A stretch of DNA of 22,999 nt from Spirochaetaceae bacterium UBA6243 (GCA_002441395.1 DJVZ01000050.1:1-22999); one strand, 5' to 3'; counted from the first letter of the stretch, positions 1 through 6,449 are shown. A program made the numbers and translations. The notes: a model not told the origin generated them from the letters alone.

Positions 1-25
1 GGGGGTTCAAGTCCCCCTCTGGGCA
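1..25 (+). tRNA. 3' end of a tRNA gene (partial)
   Basis: The window starts inside a tRNA. A perfect 5-bp T stem (GGGGG/CCCCC) encloses the seven-base T loop TTCAAGT, followed by the 3' acceptor strand TCTGGGC and discriminator A. CCA is not encoded, since AAA follows directly. The anticodon lies outside the window, so the identity cannot be read. A rho-independent terminator follows within six bases. A diverged copy of this 25-base end recurs at 3131-3155. Confidence 0.75.
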
Positions 26-30
26 AAATC

Positions 31-56
31 AAGGCTCCTGTAAAGGGGCCTTTTTT
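31..56 (+). terminator. Rho-independent terminator after tRNA
   Basis: An 8-bp stem AAGGCTCC/GGGGCCTT with one G-T pair and loop TGTAAA runs into a T tract. It sits right behind the tRNA 3' end. Confidence 0.8.
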
Positions 57-234
57 ATTGACTCCTGATTGGGCGATAAGAGTCGTTGGTATGTACAATG
101 AGTATCATCGTCATCTTATTGTTTCATCTGGGAGCGGGGTGTCGCGCCATAACCACGCAGTATGGCGAGTGGAATAAATCGAAGCTTTTCTCTATACTGC
201 AGACTCCTAAATCAAGTCGCAACCCAAGGAACCA
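57..234 (+). promoter_or_regulatory. Leader/promoter region of the ABC-F gene
   Basis: No gene is seen here. A TATACT at 193-198 could be a -10 box for the ABC-F gene, but no convincing -35 lies 16-18 bases upstream. AAGGA before the ATG at 235 gives a ribosome-binding site. No upstream open reading frame of the type that regulates antibiotic-resistance ABC-F genes was recognised. Confidence 0.3.
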
Positions 235-2166
235 ATGAGCATACTATCGGTAAAGGACGCGGGCTTTTCCCGCAAAGCCGGGCCGCTTTTTGAACATGCA
301 TATCTTGAGATTGAAGTACACGACCGGATCGGTCTTATCGGACGGAATGGCGCGGGCAAAAGTAGCCTTCTCGGCCTGCTGATACGGGAACTTGTCCCGG
401 ACTCGGGAGAAATCGCATGGGCCAGAAATTTTTCCTATTCGTACCTGTCCCAGAATATCGAGGTACCGGACGGCGTCACATTGCGGGATTTTCTGTATCT
501 CGGGAATGCCACGGAAATAAGCGCTGCAGTCGAAAAGAAGGAGAGGGGCGCTGATCCGGCGAACATTACACGATCCGGCGATGTTCCGACAATTTCCCTG
601 GAAAACCGTTATCGGGCACTCTGTCGGGAACTCGGGTTGTCAGATGTGGACGCCCCCTTGCGGCATTTTTCTGGTGGTGAAAAAAAGAAGGCGGCACTTG
701 CGCGAACACTGGCACCCTACTCGAGTCTTCTCGTGCTCGATGAACCGACCAACCACCTCGATGTCCAGACCATCGAGTGGCTTGAATCAAAACTCGCCGC
801 GAAGGATCGGGCATTCATTCTGGTGACTCACGACCGGTGGTTTCTTGATTCGGTGGTCAACTCGATTGTGGAAATCGACCGGCATACGCTGCACTCGTAT
901 CCTGGCAGCTATTCCAAGTTTTTGGAGCGGAAGGCAGCGGATATCGCGAGCCTCGACCGCATGGAGAACAAGCGGCTGGCAAACCTTAAAATAGAACTCG
1001 AATGGTTGAACCGCGGCGCGCGCGCCCGCGCGACAAAAAGCGAGCGTCGCAAGAAAGAGATTGAAAAAATGCGCGAGTCGCTCCTGGAGGAAGCGCGCTC
1101 GAAGGTCGTTTTTGCCTCGAATGTGGCACGTCTGGGCAAGAAAGTCTGCGTGATGCGCGGGCTGGGTCTTTCGTACGGCGCGCGCAGGCTTTTCGGCGAT
1201 TTTTCTTGGGAACTGGGTCCAGGGGCAAAGGTCGGCATTGTAGGGCCGAATGGCTCGGGCAAAACCAGTCTCCTCAGGATCATCGCGGGGCAACTCGGGC
1301 CCACCGAAGGCTCCGTCGAGATCGGGCAGACCGTGCGCATGTCGATGTTTGCACAGACCAACGAAGCGGTCGACGGCGAGCTCGGCATCCTCGATTTCAT
1401 CCGGGAACATGCAGAGCACTTTGCGCTTCCTGGCACTTCAGGCCTCGATGCGGAATCGCTTCTGGAGCGGTTCGATTTTCCGCGCACCTTCCAGAAACAG
1501 AAGTTGAGGTCGCTCTCCGGAGGCGAAATGCGTCGGCTCATGCTGGTGCGCGTGCTCGTCGAATCACCTAACTTTCTTCTGCTGGATGAGCCGACGAACG
1601 ACCTCGACATCGAGACTATCGAAAGCCTCGAGACATACTGTGCGGAATTTTCGGGCTCGATCCTGATGGTCTCTCACGACAGGCTCCTCGTGGACCGGCT
1701 TGCGGACGAACTTCTTGTTTTCGATGGCCGTGGGCAGATTGAGCGTTTCCATGGCAGTTACTTCGACTGGAAGCTTGCCGACGCTGAAAGAGCCGGCGCG
1801 GCAAGCAGGGCCGGCGAGGCAGGCGCTCCTAGCTCAAATGCAACAAGTTCGAACATCGGAAAGCGCACTATGCCGGCGCATGCCCGCGACACCGCGCCGG
1901 GCTCACCCATCCAAGCCTCGAAATCAAATAAACTCAGCTACAAGGAAAAACAGGAACTCGCCGGCTTGCTGGAAGAGATCGATGCGCTTGAGAGCGAAAA
2001 GCGAAACCTGGATACGTTTTTTCAGGACCCCTCAGGAGCCGTTTCCGGAGGGGCGCCATTTACTGCCTCTATAGACTTTGTGGAAGCCGGCCGCCATTAC
2101 GACGAAATCGATCGGCTCATCGCGGAAAAACTTGCGCGCTGGGAAGAGCTCGCCGCGAGAGAATAA
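235..2166 (+). CDS. uup: ABC-F family ATPase, Uup-like
   Basis: This 643-aa soluble protein has two ABC ATPase domains in tandem and no membrane segments, the ABC-F layout. Domain 1 has Walker A GRNGAGKSS, signature FSGGEKKKAALA and Walker B LLVLDEPTNHLD. Domain 2 has GPNGSGKTS, LSGGEMRRLML and FLLLDEPTNDLD. A charged helical linker joins them, and the last ~80 residues (from KLSYKEKQELAGLL) form a predicted coiled coil. A C-terminal coiled coil of this sort marks Uup within ABC-F and binds nucleic acid in E. coli Uup. ABC-F proteins act on ribosomes or branched nucleic acids, using ATP. The ATG follows AAGGA at a normal distance. Both active sites look intact. Base composition matches the rest of the chromosome, unlike the AT-richer patch downstream. 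The precise ABC-F subfamily is a judgement from the C-terminus. Confidence 0.87.
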   Translation: MSILSVKDAGFSRKAGPLFEHAYLEIEVHDRIGLIGRNGAGKSSLLGLLIRELVPDSGEIAWARNFSYSYLSQNIEVPDGVTLRDFLYLGNATEISAAVEKKERGADPANITRSGDVPTISLENRYRALCRELGLSDVDAPLRHFSGGEKKKAALARTLAPYSSLLVLDEPTNHLDVQTIEWLESKLAAKDRAFILVTHDRWFLDSVVNSIVEIDRHTLHSYPGSYSKFLERKAADIASLDRMENKRLANLKIELEWLNRGARARATKSERRKKEIEKMRESLLEEARSKVVFASNVARLGKKVCVMRGLGLSYGARRLFGDFSWELGPGAKVGIVGPNGSGKTSLLRIIAGQLGPTEGSVEIGQTVRMSMFAQTNEAVDGELGILDFIREHAEHFALPGTSGLDAESLLERFDFPRTFQKQKLRSLSGGEMRRLMLVRVLVESPNFLLLDEPTNDLDIETIESLETYCAEFSGSILMVSHDRLLVDRLADELLVFDGRGQIERFHGSYFDWKLADAERAGAASRAGEAGAPSSNATSSNIGKRTMPAHARDTAPGSPIQASKSNKLSYKEKQELAGLLEEIDALESEKRNLDTFFQDPSGAVSGGAPFTASIDFVEAGRHYDEIDRLIAEKLARWEELAARE

Positions 2167-2198
2167 ACAATGCACCGGCTTTAGCCGGTGGGTTGTTT
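2165..2198. repeat. Long imperfect hairpin, terminator-like or IS200/IS605-end-like
   Basis: A 15-bp stem with one mismatch and one G-T pair closes on a TTTA loop. The GC-rich core is CACCGGC/GCCGGTG, and the lower stem pairs AAACAA with TTGTTT. It begins inside the stop codon of the ABC-F gene. It may act as its terminator, although the T-rich part lies within the stem. The core also resembles subterminal hairpins of IS200/IS605 elements, but no transposase or second end is visible. Confidence 0.5.
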
Positions 2199-2221
2199 AG
2201 TATAGTTCATAATGCCAGTCT

Positions 2222-2250
2222 GTTTTCTCCACGCACGTGGAGGTGTTTCT
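2222..2250. CRISPR. Solitary type I-E-like CRISPR repeat (no array)
   Basis: The 29 bases have the length, the internal palindrome CTCCAC-GCAC-GTGGAG and the flanks (GTTTT... ...GTGTTTCT) of type I-E CRISPR repeats. The minus-strand reading, KHLHVRGENR, is the sort of peptide produced when such repeats are translated. No second copy occurs one repeat-spacer unit (about 61 bases) to either side, and no cas gene is in the window. It is therefore an orphan repeat or a look-alike hairpin, not an array. Confidence 0.45.
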
Positions 2251-2322
2251 CATAAAACATAGTTACGCCCAACGCGCCCGCGTGAGGGGAAAAGCATTTC
2301 AATGGCATAAAAACTTTAGGAG

Positions 2323-2382
2323 GAAATTGAAATCTGTAGAAGAAGGATGCAAGACTTCTTGGCGAGAGGATGTAAGGTATGA
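2323..2382 (+). pseudogene. higB toxin remnant (C-terminal ~19 codons)
   Basis: This frame reads EIEICRRRMQDFLARGCKV followed by TGA. It resembles the C-terminal tail of HigB/RelE-type toxins that precede higA. The TGA overlaps the next ATG as ATGA, the usual higB-higA junction. A TAG lies just upstream in the same frame, and nothing resembling the HigB body precedes it; the ABC-F hairpin and CRISPR-like repeat occupy that space. I read it as the surviving 3' scrap of a deleted toxin gene. The stretch is short, so family assignment rests on tail similarity plus the junction. Confidence 0.5.
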
Positions 2383-2660
2383 GTGATGTATCAAAATATA
2401 TTGAGACCAGAAAGAAAACAGACCCAGCGTTTGCCGTAGGGGATGACACAGGAAGAACTGGCGAAGAGATTGCATACCAAGAAGAGTGTCATTTCAAGAA
2501 TGGAGAACCATGCAGAAGATATGCGGTGCTCATTTCTGAGGACGATTGGGATTCTATTCAAGAGACCTTGTATCTGACCTCGATACCGGGGATGAGAGAA
2601 TCGATCATCAATGGCATGAAGGAACCTCTTTCAGAAAGCATAAAAGAATTATCCTGGTAA
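2379..2660 (+). CDS. Mosaic antitoxin: broken HigA N-terminus fused to YefM/Phd C-terminal half
   Basis: The 93-aa ORF is a patchwork. Residues 1-19 (MSDVSKYIETRKKTDPAFA) look like the start of HigA-type XRE antitoxins. Residues ~20-48 look like noise in this frame. In the +1 frame, however, bases 2443-2526 encode MTQEELAKRLHTKKSVISRM and beyond, the helix-turn-helix core of the same antitoxin type, so higA suffered a deletion and frameshift. From residue ~49 (AVLISEDDW... to ...IKELSW) the ORF matches the C-terminal half of Phd/YefM antitoxins, the part that binds and neutralises the toxin. The YefM DNA-binding N-terminus is absent. The stop lies four bases before the toxin GTG, so they are probably co-translated. 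If made, the protein might still bind the toxin but should not autoregulate normally. Confidence 0.6.
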   Translation: MSDVSKYIETRKKTDPAFAVGDDTGRTGEEIAYQEECHFKNGEPCRRYAVLISEDDWDSIQETLYLTSIPGMRESIINGMKEPLSESIKELSW

Positions 2661-2664
2661 TGAT

Positions 2665-2925
2665 GTGTGGGAAATTGTCTACACTAAGCAGGCGGTCAAG
2701 GACTCAAAAAAGATCGCTGAATGTGGGTTGAAAGAAAGAGCACAAAGCCTCATTGTCATTCTCAAGGAAGACCCATTCAAGAATCCACCATCGTATAAAA
2801 AATTGCTCGGGGATTTCAATGGAGCCTACTCAAGAAGAATCAACATACAACAGAGGCTCATATATCAAATCTTTGAAGAAAAGGGCATTGTCAGAGTATT
2901 ACGGATATGGACTCGTTATGAGTAA
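2665..2925 (+). CDS. yoeB: YoeB/Txe-family RelE-fold toxin, probably catalytically impaired
   Basis: An 86-aa protein of the Txe/YoeB family, ribosome-dependent mRNA endonucleases. Diagnostic parts are MWEIVYTKQA at the start, DPFKNPPSY in the middle, then GAYSRRIN, QRLIYQ and the C-terminal VRVLRIWTRYE. GTG at 2665 is the only sensible start, immediately downstream of the mosaic antitoxin. Aligned by eye on E. coli YoeB, the arginine equivalent to Arg65 is kept (QQRLIY). The position of catalytic Glu46 holds Lys (SYKKL; relatives have YEKL), and the C-terminal His83 region reads WTRYE where relatives usually read WTHYE. Two of three catalytic positions therefore look altered, so activity is doubtful. 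Codon use is AT-richer than in neighbouring genes, suggesting transfer. Confidence 0.8.
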   Translation: MWEIVYTKQAVKDSKKIAECGLKERAQSLIVILKEDPFKNPPSYKKLLGDFNGAYSRRINIQQRLIYQIFEEKGIVRVLRIWTRYE

Positions 2926-3130
2926 GGAAAGCCCTATGTCTCCTGGCCTGGTTCTTCTTTTGGGTAACGCTGGCCATCTTGTTACTCGATTGTTACCTAA
3001 ACCATTGAAATACGATGATATTTCAAGAAACGTCTTGACGGATTAAAACCATGTAGTCTACTGACGATAGTTACTTTAATATATTTTATTATAAAATAAA
3101 TTCTAGATTCAAGTTATAGTGAGAAACCAT
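2926..3130. other. AT-rich non-coding stretch
   Basis: No gene is recognised between the toxin and the tRNA-end repeat. The stretch contains a perfect 7-3-7 palindrome (TATTTTA-TTA-TAAAATA, 3082-3098) and the 9-mer GATTCAAGT at 3106-3114, which recurs at 3134-3142 in the tRNA-end copy. Composition is clearly AT-richer than the flanking chromosome. Confidence 0.5.
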
Positions 3131-3155
3131 GGGGATTCAAGTCCTCCTCTGGGCA
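3131..3155 (+). repeat. Second, diverged copy of the tRNA 3' end (possible att remnant)
   Basis: Twenty-three of 25 bases match the tRNA end at 1-25. The two changes give one A-C mismatch and one G-T pair in the T stem. No matching 5' acceptor strand (GCCCAGA) or other tRNA arms lie upstream, so this is not a whole tRNA gene. As at position 1, a terminator follows directly. The arrangement fits a decayed integration-site duplicate or a truncated tandem tRNA. Confidence 0.65.
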
Positions 3156-3157
3156 TA

Positions 3158-3186
3158 AAAGGCCGCCCCGAAAGGGTGGCCTTTTT
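3158..3186 (+). terminator. Rho-independent terminator
   Basis: An 11-bp stem AAAGGCCGCCC/GGGTGGCCTTT with one G-T pair and loop CGAAA ends in a T run. It lies directly behind the tRNA-end copy and differs in sequence from the terminator at 31-56. Confidence 0.85.
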
Positions 3187-3223
3187 GTTGCGGCCAGCCA
3201 TAAAATGAAGCATACTGGTGAGC

Positions 3224-3928
3224 ATGGGTTCAATCGTCGTCGAGCGGGCGGGCATCAATCTCTATTCGGAATACAGCCTTCACGCGCAGCTCAAGGAATA
3301 TCTTGCGCGGCCCGGGGATTGTCTCGAGGCCCCGATTGAGGGCAAGGTAATCGATCTGGTGCGCGCCGACGGGGAGCTTGTCGAGGTCCAGACCGGTCAT
3401 CTTGGCCAAATCGAGTCCAAGGTCCTCGAGTTCGCGGGGAAAGGCTATCGCGTGCGTGTCGTATATCCCGTCTCGGCTGTGCGCGAATTGCGGAGGCTTG
3501 ATCCGGTGACGCACGAGCTCCTTTCGACCCGCAGAAGTCCGAAGCATGGCGATATCTACAGCCTTTTCGATGAACTCGTGCATGCGCCGGAATTCGTCGC
3601 CGCGCAAAATGTCGCCGTCGAGGTTATCATGATTCGCAGCGTCGAGACGAAGATGCGCGACGGCTCGGGGTCGTGGTGGCGCAAGGGCGACAGAACGGTT
3701 GACCGGGAACTTGTGGAGGTCCTGTCATCGTGCTCATTTCAGACCCCCCGCGAATGGCTCTCCTTCATCCCCGAGAACCTCGAACCGCCATGGAGCTCAG
3801 TCGTTCTCGGTGAAGTGCTCGGCATAGGCCCTGAGAGAGCCCGAAAAATACTCTATTGCTTCTCGCGGTCCGGACTGCTCGTCGAATCGGGGAAGAACGG
3901 GCGCGGCAAGACGTACCGAAAGGCCTGA
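3224..3928 (+). CDS. PD-(D/E)XK-like protein with C-terminal winged-helix-like region, unknown function
   Basis: I do not recognise this family by name. Counting from an upstream in-frame GTG at 3218, it is 236 aa; ATG at 3224 is the alternative start and neither has a strong ribosome-binding site. Residues ~20-70 follow the restriction-endonuclease-fold pattern: an early Glu (Glu37 or Glu41), Asp46 in KVIDLVR, then the strand LVEVQT with Glu56-Val-Gln58, and a Lys at 68 in IESKVLEF. Glu-X-Gln in place of Glu-X-Lys occurs in some members of that superfamily. The last ~50 residues (LGEVLGIGPERARKILYCFS... to KTYRKA) look like a winged-helix DNA-binding fold. It could be a nuclease or an inactive relative that binds DNA. 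It is a single gene, convergent with the isomerase gene, next to the tRNA-end repeat. Confidence 0.6.
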   Translation: MGSIVVERAGINLYSEYSLHAQLKEYLARPGDCLEAPIEGKVIDLVRADGELVEVQTGHLGQIESKVLEFAGKGYRVRVVYPVSAVRELRRLDPVTHELLSTRRSPKHGDIYSLFDELVHAPEFVAAQNVAVEVIMIRSVETKMRDGSGSWWRKGDRTVDRELVEVLSSCSFQTPREWLSFIPENLEPPWSSVVLGEVLGIGPERARKILYCFSRSGLLVESGKNGRGKTYRKA

Positions 3929-4049
3929 GTGGAGAGACTTTCTGAGGGATGGGCAGGGAAATACTCGCATCCTGACGGCATTTGCGGCCTCCACGTGGCT
4001 CAGACCGCCTCTGGTTGCTTCGGAGTGAGGACGTGCGGCTCTAACTAAT

Positions 4050-5027
4050 TCATTTCAAGGGGAATATCTTCGATTTGATCCAGGCGGTCGACTTCACCGC
4101 GTCGCCTTGGGTGAAGAGGGCGCGGATCTCCCCCATGCTCTTCGCGTCGAGCATCGCCTCTATGCCCTGGAGGAACTCCACGCTGTTGCGCAGCGCGCCC
4201 TGGGCGTCCTCGCGGTAGGGATACTGATCCATCGAGTACCATCCGGAGTATCCGATTTCCTTGAGCCAGAAGAGAAGTTCGACAAACTCTACGAAGTGGA
4301 CCGAACCGACGATCATGTCGTCGTCCCAGAACCGGTAGTTGTCGTTGAAGTGCATGTGGAACAGTTTGTTGCCGGATCGGCTCAGAAGGGTGGCGGCCTC
4401 CGCCACGTTTTCACCCGCGACGAGAGAGTGCCCCGTGTCGATTGTAACGCCTACGTTGGGAAGGCCGATCTCTTGGGCGAGCAGCAGCGTGTCAGCGGCG
4501 CGCGCGAGGAAGGAGTGGGTCCTGGGTTCCTTCGGTTTGTATTCCAACGAGAATCGTATGTCGGGGAAGGCTTTGGCAGCCGTGCGGATTGCGTCAACAA
4601 GCCATTGACGCGCCTTGAGGTAGTTGGCCTGGAGCGGATAATCGTAGCCATCCTGGCCGGGCCAGATGTTCACGAGCGAGCATCCGAGTTTCTTCGCGAG
4701 CTCAGCGGCCGCGATTGTCTCGTCGAGCGCCTGTGAACGTATCGCCGGATCCAAAGAGACAAAGGCGCCGCGGCCCCAGCGCTTCTGGGAGAAATGGTCG
4801 GGCAGGATAGATGCACACACAAGTCCATACTTATCCAGCAGTTCGCCTATTTCGTCGGCGTTTTGCGGGGTTATGTCCCAAGTGCCGACAAGCTCGACTC
4901 CCGTGACGCCCTCTATTTCGGAAGCCTGCCGGATCATTGTCTCCTTGGATGGTTGGTCCTTATAGCCGGAGGACAGGAATCTGTCGCATGTGTTGCCGAG
5001 GTTTCCAAGAATAATGGAATATTTCAT
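4050..5027 (-). CDS. TIM-barrel sugar isomerase/epimerase (L-rhamnose/L-fucose isomerase-like)
   Basis: A 325-aa member of the xylose-isomerase-like TIM-barrel superfamily (AP endonuclease 2 fold). Likely metal and catalytic residues are in LEYKPKEPR (Glu162), TIDTGH (Asp197, His200), HMHFND (His224, His226) and SMDQYPYRED (Asp267). The EYKPKEP and FNDNYRFWDDDMIVG stretches resemble bacterial L-rhamnose isomerases of the rhizobial RhaI type, which convert the aldose to the ketose. No signal peptide, so it is cytoplasmic. An AGGAGG site lies before ATG 5027. It follows the LacI-type regulator with only 19 bases between, so the two form an operon. The nearby CUT2 importer and FucU mutarotase fit a deoxysugar pathway. 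Substrate is inferred; a ketose 3-epimerase is the main alternative. Confidence 0.75.
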   Translation of the reverse strand: MKYSIILGNLGNTCDRFLSSGYKDQPSKETMIRQASEIEGVTGVELVGTWDITPQNADEIGELLDKYGLVCASILPDHFSQKRWGRGAFVSLDPAIRSQALDETIAAAELAKKLGCSLVNIWPGQDGYDYPLQANYLKARQWLVDAIRTAAKAFPDIRFSLEYKPKEPRTHSFLARAADTLLLAQEIGLPNVGVTIDTGHSLVAGENVAEAATLLSRSGNKLFHMHFNDNYRFWDDDMIVGSVHFVEFVELLFWLKEIGYSGWYSMDQYPYREDAQGALRNSVEFLQGIEAMLDAKSMGEIRALFTQGDAVKSTAWIKSKIFPLK

Positions 5028-5046
5028 GACTTGTTTCCTCCTGACT

Positions 5047-6063
5047 CTATGAAATATCGATTCGTTTTACACTACTTCTTTCTACGAGCTTTCCACCAAT
5101 GAGTACCTTTACGGCCGGCATGTCGGCTTCGCTCTGTATGCGCGACACGAGAAGCTGGATGGCCATCCTGCCGATCTGGGCCTTGGACACCTGTATTGTC
5201 GTCAGGGGCGGATCGGAGATCGCCGAGAGTGGCAGATTGTCGAATCCGACGACGGAAATATCTTCCGGGACTCTGACTCCGGCCTCGGCGAAAGCCTTGA
5301 GGCAGCCGCTCGCGATGATGTCGTTGCTGCAGATGAGGGCTGTGGGCAATCGCGGGTGGCCGGCGAGGATGGACTTCATGTCGCTGTAGGCCCCGTGGTA
5401 CGTCTGGTCGACCGAGAATATAAAAGAATTGTCGGCTTCCAGCCCGAGTTTCTGCAGCCCCTCGAAGAACCCCATCTCGCGAAGGCGAAAGTTTCGTGTC
5501 TCGATCGTTCCTTTGACAAGACCGAGGCGGCGGTGACCCATGGTGTAGAGGTGAGTTAAGAGGAGGAATACCGAATCTTCATTGTTCATATCGACAAAGT
5601 CGAAGTTCAGGAATTCATGGTAGGTGTCGATGAATACGATCGGCTTTCTGATCACCTGAAATAATTCGGCGTCCTCCCGGCTGAGCTCCGTCCCCAGGAT
5701 GATGAAGCCGTTCGTAGTCTTGCTCAGGGCAGTATCCAGGACCTGTTCCATGGGCGCGAGCTTGAAGGTCACTATCTCGAGAGAATAGCCGGCCAGCTTT
5801 GATCCCTGGCTGAGGCCTTCTATATAATCAGCGATGAATACGTCGTGGTCGCGGTTCACCGTGTGGCCGTGCCGCGCGATGTGCAGCAGGCAAAGCGAGC
5901 CGGGTTTTCCGTTGCGGGACGCCGTGTACCCTAAATCCTTCGCGGTCTTGAGGATTTTTCTGCGCAGTTCTTCACTGGCTCCCGGCTTATTGTTCAAAAC
6001 CAGAGAAACCGTCGTGGGAGAAACGCCGACCGCTTCTGCTATATCTTTTATTCGAATGCTCAT
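5047..6063 (-). CDS. LacI/GalR-family transcriptional regulator
   Basis: About 338 aa. The N-terminal helix-turn-helix reads IRIKDIAEAVGVSPTTVSLVLNN, followed by a periplasmic-binding-protein-like sensor with typical landmarks (MGHRRLGLVKG, ALICSNDIIASG, ISVVGFDNLPLS, PPLTTIQVSKAQIGRMA). The frame is open to an ATG at 6108, but I prefer ATG 6063: the helix-turn-helix starts two residues later and the promoter (6097-6125) overlaps the longer version. The hinge (YTASRNGKPGS) lacks the usual Ala-Arg-x-Leu pattern. It is co-transcribed with the sugar isomerase and divergent from the CUT2 transporter, so it most likely controls both and responds to that sugar or a derivative. Confidence 0.9.
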   Translation of the reverse strand: MSIRIKDIAEAVGVSPTTVSLVLNNKPGASEELRRKILKTAKDLGYTASRNGKPGSLCLLHIARHGHTVNRDHDVFIADYIEGLSQGSKLAGYSLEIVTFKLAPMEQVLDTALSKTTNGFIILGTELSREDAELFQVIRKPIVFIDTYHEFLNFDFVDMNNEDSVFLLLTHLYTMGHRRLGLVKGTIETRNFRLREMGFFEGLQKLGLEADNSFIFSVDQTYHGAYSDMKSILAGHPRLPTALICSNDIIASGCLKAFAEAGVRVPEDISVVGFDNLPLSAISDPPLTTIQVSKAQIGRMAIQLLVSRIQSEADMPAVKVLIGGKLVERSSVKRIDIS

Positions 6064-6096
6064 TGTGTGACACCAATCTTTTATGGCTAGTTCCAT

Positions 6097-6125
6097 ATGG
6101 TATGGCATAGTTTCCGACTTGTCAA
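6097..6125 (-). promoter_or_regulatory. Promoter of the LacI-type regulator operon, with an overlapping palindrome
   Basis: On the minus strand there is a perfect -35 TTGACA (6125-6120), a 17-bp spacer and a -10 TACCAT (6102-6097). The 8-bp palindrome CCATATGG (6093-6100) overlaps the -10 and could be part of an autoregulatory operator. Transcription would start near 6090, upstream of ATG 6063. Confidence 0.55.
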
Positions 6126-6387
6126 GGAAAACTAATAATTTAGTAAATATTTATATTTCGTTTGAAGAAAAGAGACTGAGAGCGCCGGCAAACCAGTCAT
6201 ATTCCTGTTTCGATATATTTATATATAATACATTAAAATAATATTTTGTTAAGTGTTTTCGGCGCGATGACTGTTCTCGCATTGTTTCCTGTCGCTTGTG
6301 GGCGTTTTTAGGCCTTTTTGTGATGTTTTAGACAAATTTTGTAAATTTTGGCGCCTAATTATTACTTTAGCATCACTAAAATTTTTC
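6126..6387. other. AT-rich divergent intergenic region
   Basis: This is the bulk of the 386-base gap between the LacI-type regulator and the CUT2 binding-protein gene. No coding or RNA gene was recognised. It is rich in A/T tracts, with a near-palindrome ACAAATTTTGT around 6333-6343 and an inverted repeat TTTAG-CATCA-CTAAA at 6366-6380 just upstream of the CUT2 promoter. Confidence 0.5.
6366..6380. promoter_or_regulatory. Candidate operator upstream of the CUT2 promoter
   Basis: The inverted repeat TTTAG-(5 nt)-CTAAA lies eight bases upstream of the -35 box. Its position suits an operator for the divergent LacI-type protein or an activator site. It lacks the central CG common in LacI-family operators, so assignment is tentative. 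Confidence 0.3.
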
Positions 6388-6415
6388 TTGACACCTCGGG
6401 GGTCAGTGCTATAAT
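6388..6415 (+). promoter_or_regulatory. Strong sigma-70-type promoter of the CUT2 transporter operon
   Basis: Consensus TTGACA (6388-6393) and consensus TATAAT (6410-6415) are separated by 16 bp. The predicted start near 6422 leaves a short leader containing AAGGAGG before ATG 6450. With both hexamers perfect, repression is the expected control mode. Confidence 0.85.
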
Positions 6416-6449
6416 TAAAAAAGCTTTTTTTCGTTCCAAGGAGGACAAG

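Noticed and set aside
2268..2311. Possible second CRISPR repeat (GC-rich CGCCCGCGTGAGGGG)
   Set aside because: It shares only loose similarity with the 29-mer at 2222 and is not at the expected repeat-spacer spacing.
2753..3046. 97-codon plus-strand frame overlapping the toxin gene
   Set aside because: It overlaps the recognised toxin in another frame and has no recognisable content.
3083..3155. A second complete tRNA gene
   Set aside because: No acceptor 5' strand, D arm or anticodon arm can be folded upstream of the T-arm copy.
6063..6108. Longer N-terminus for the LacI-type regulator
   Set aside because: The extra codons overlap the inferred -10 box, and the helix-turn-helix already begins at the ATG at 6063.
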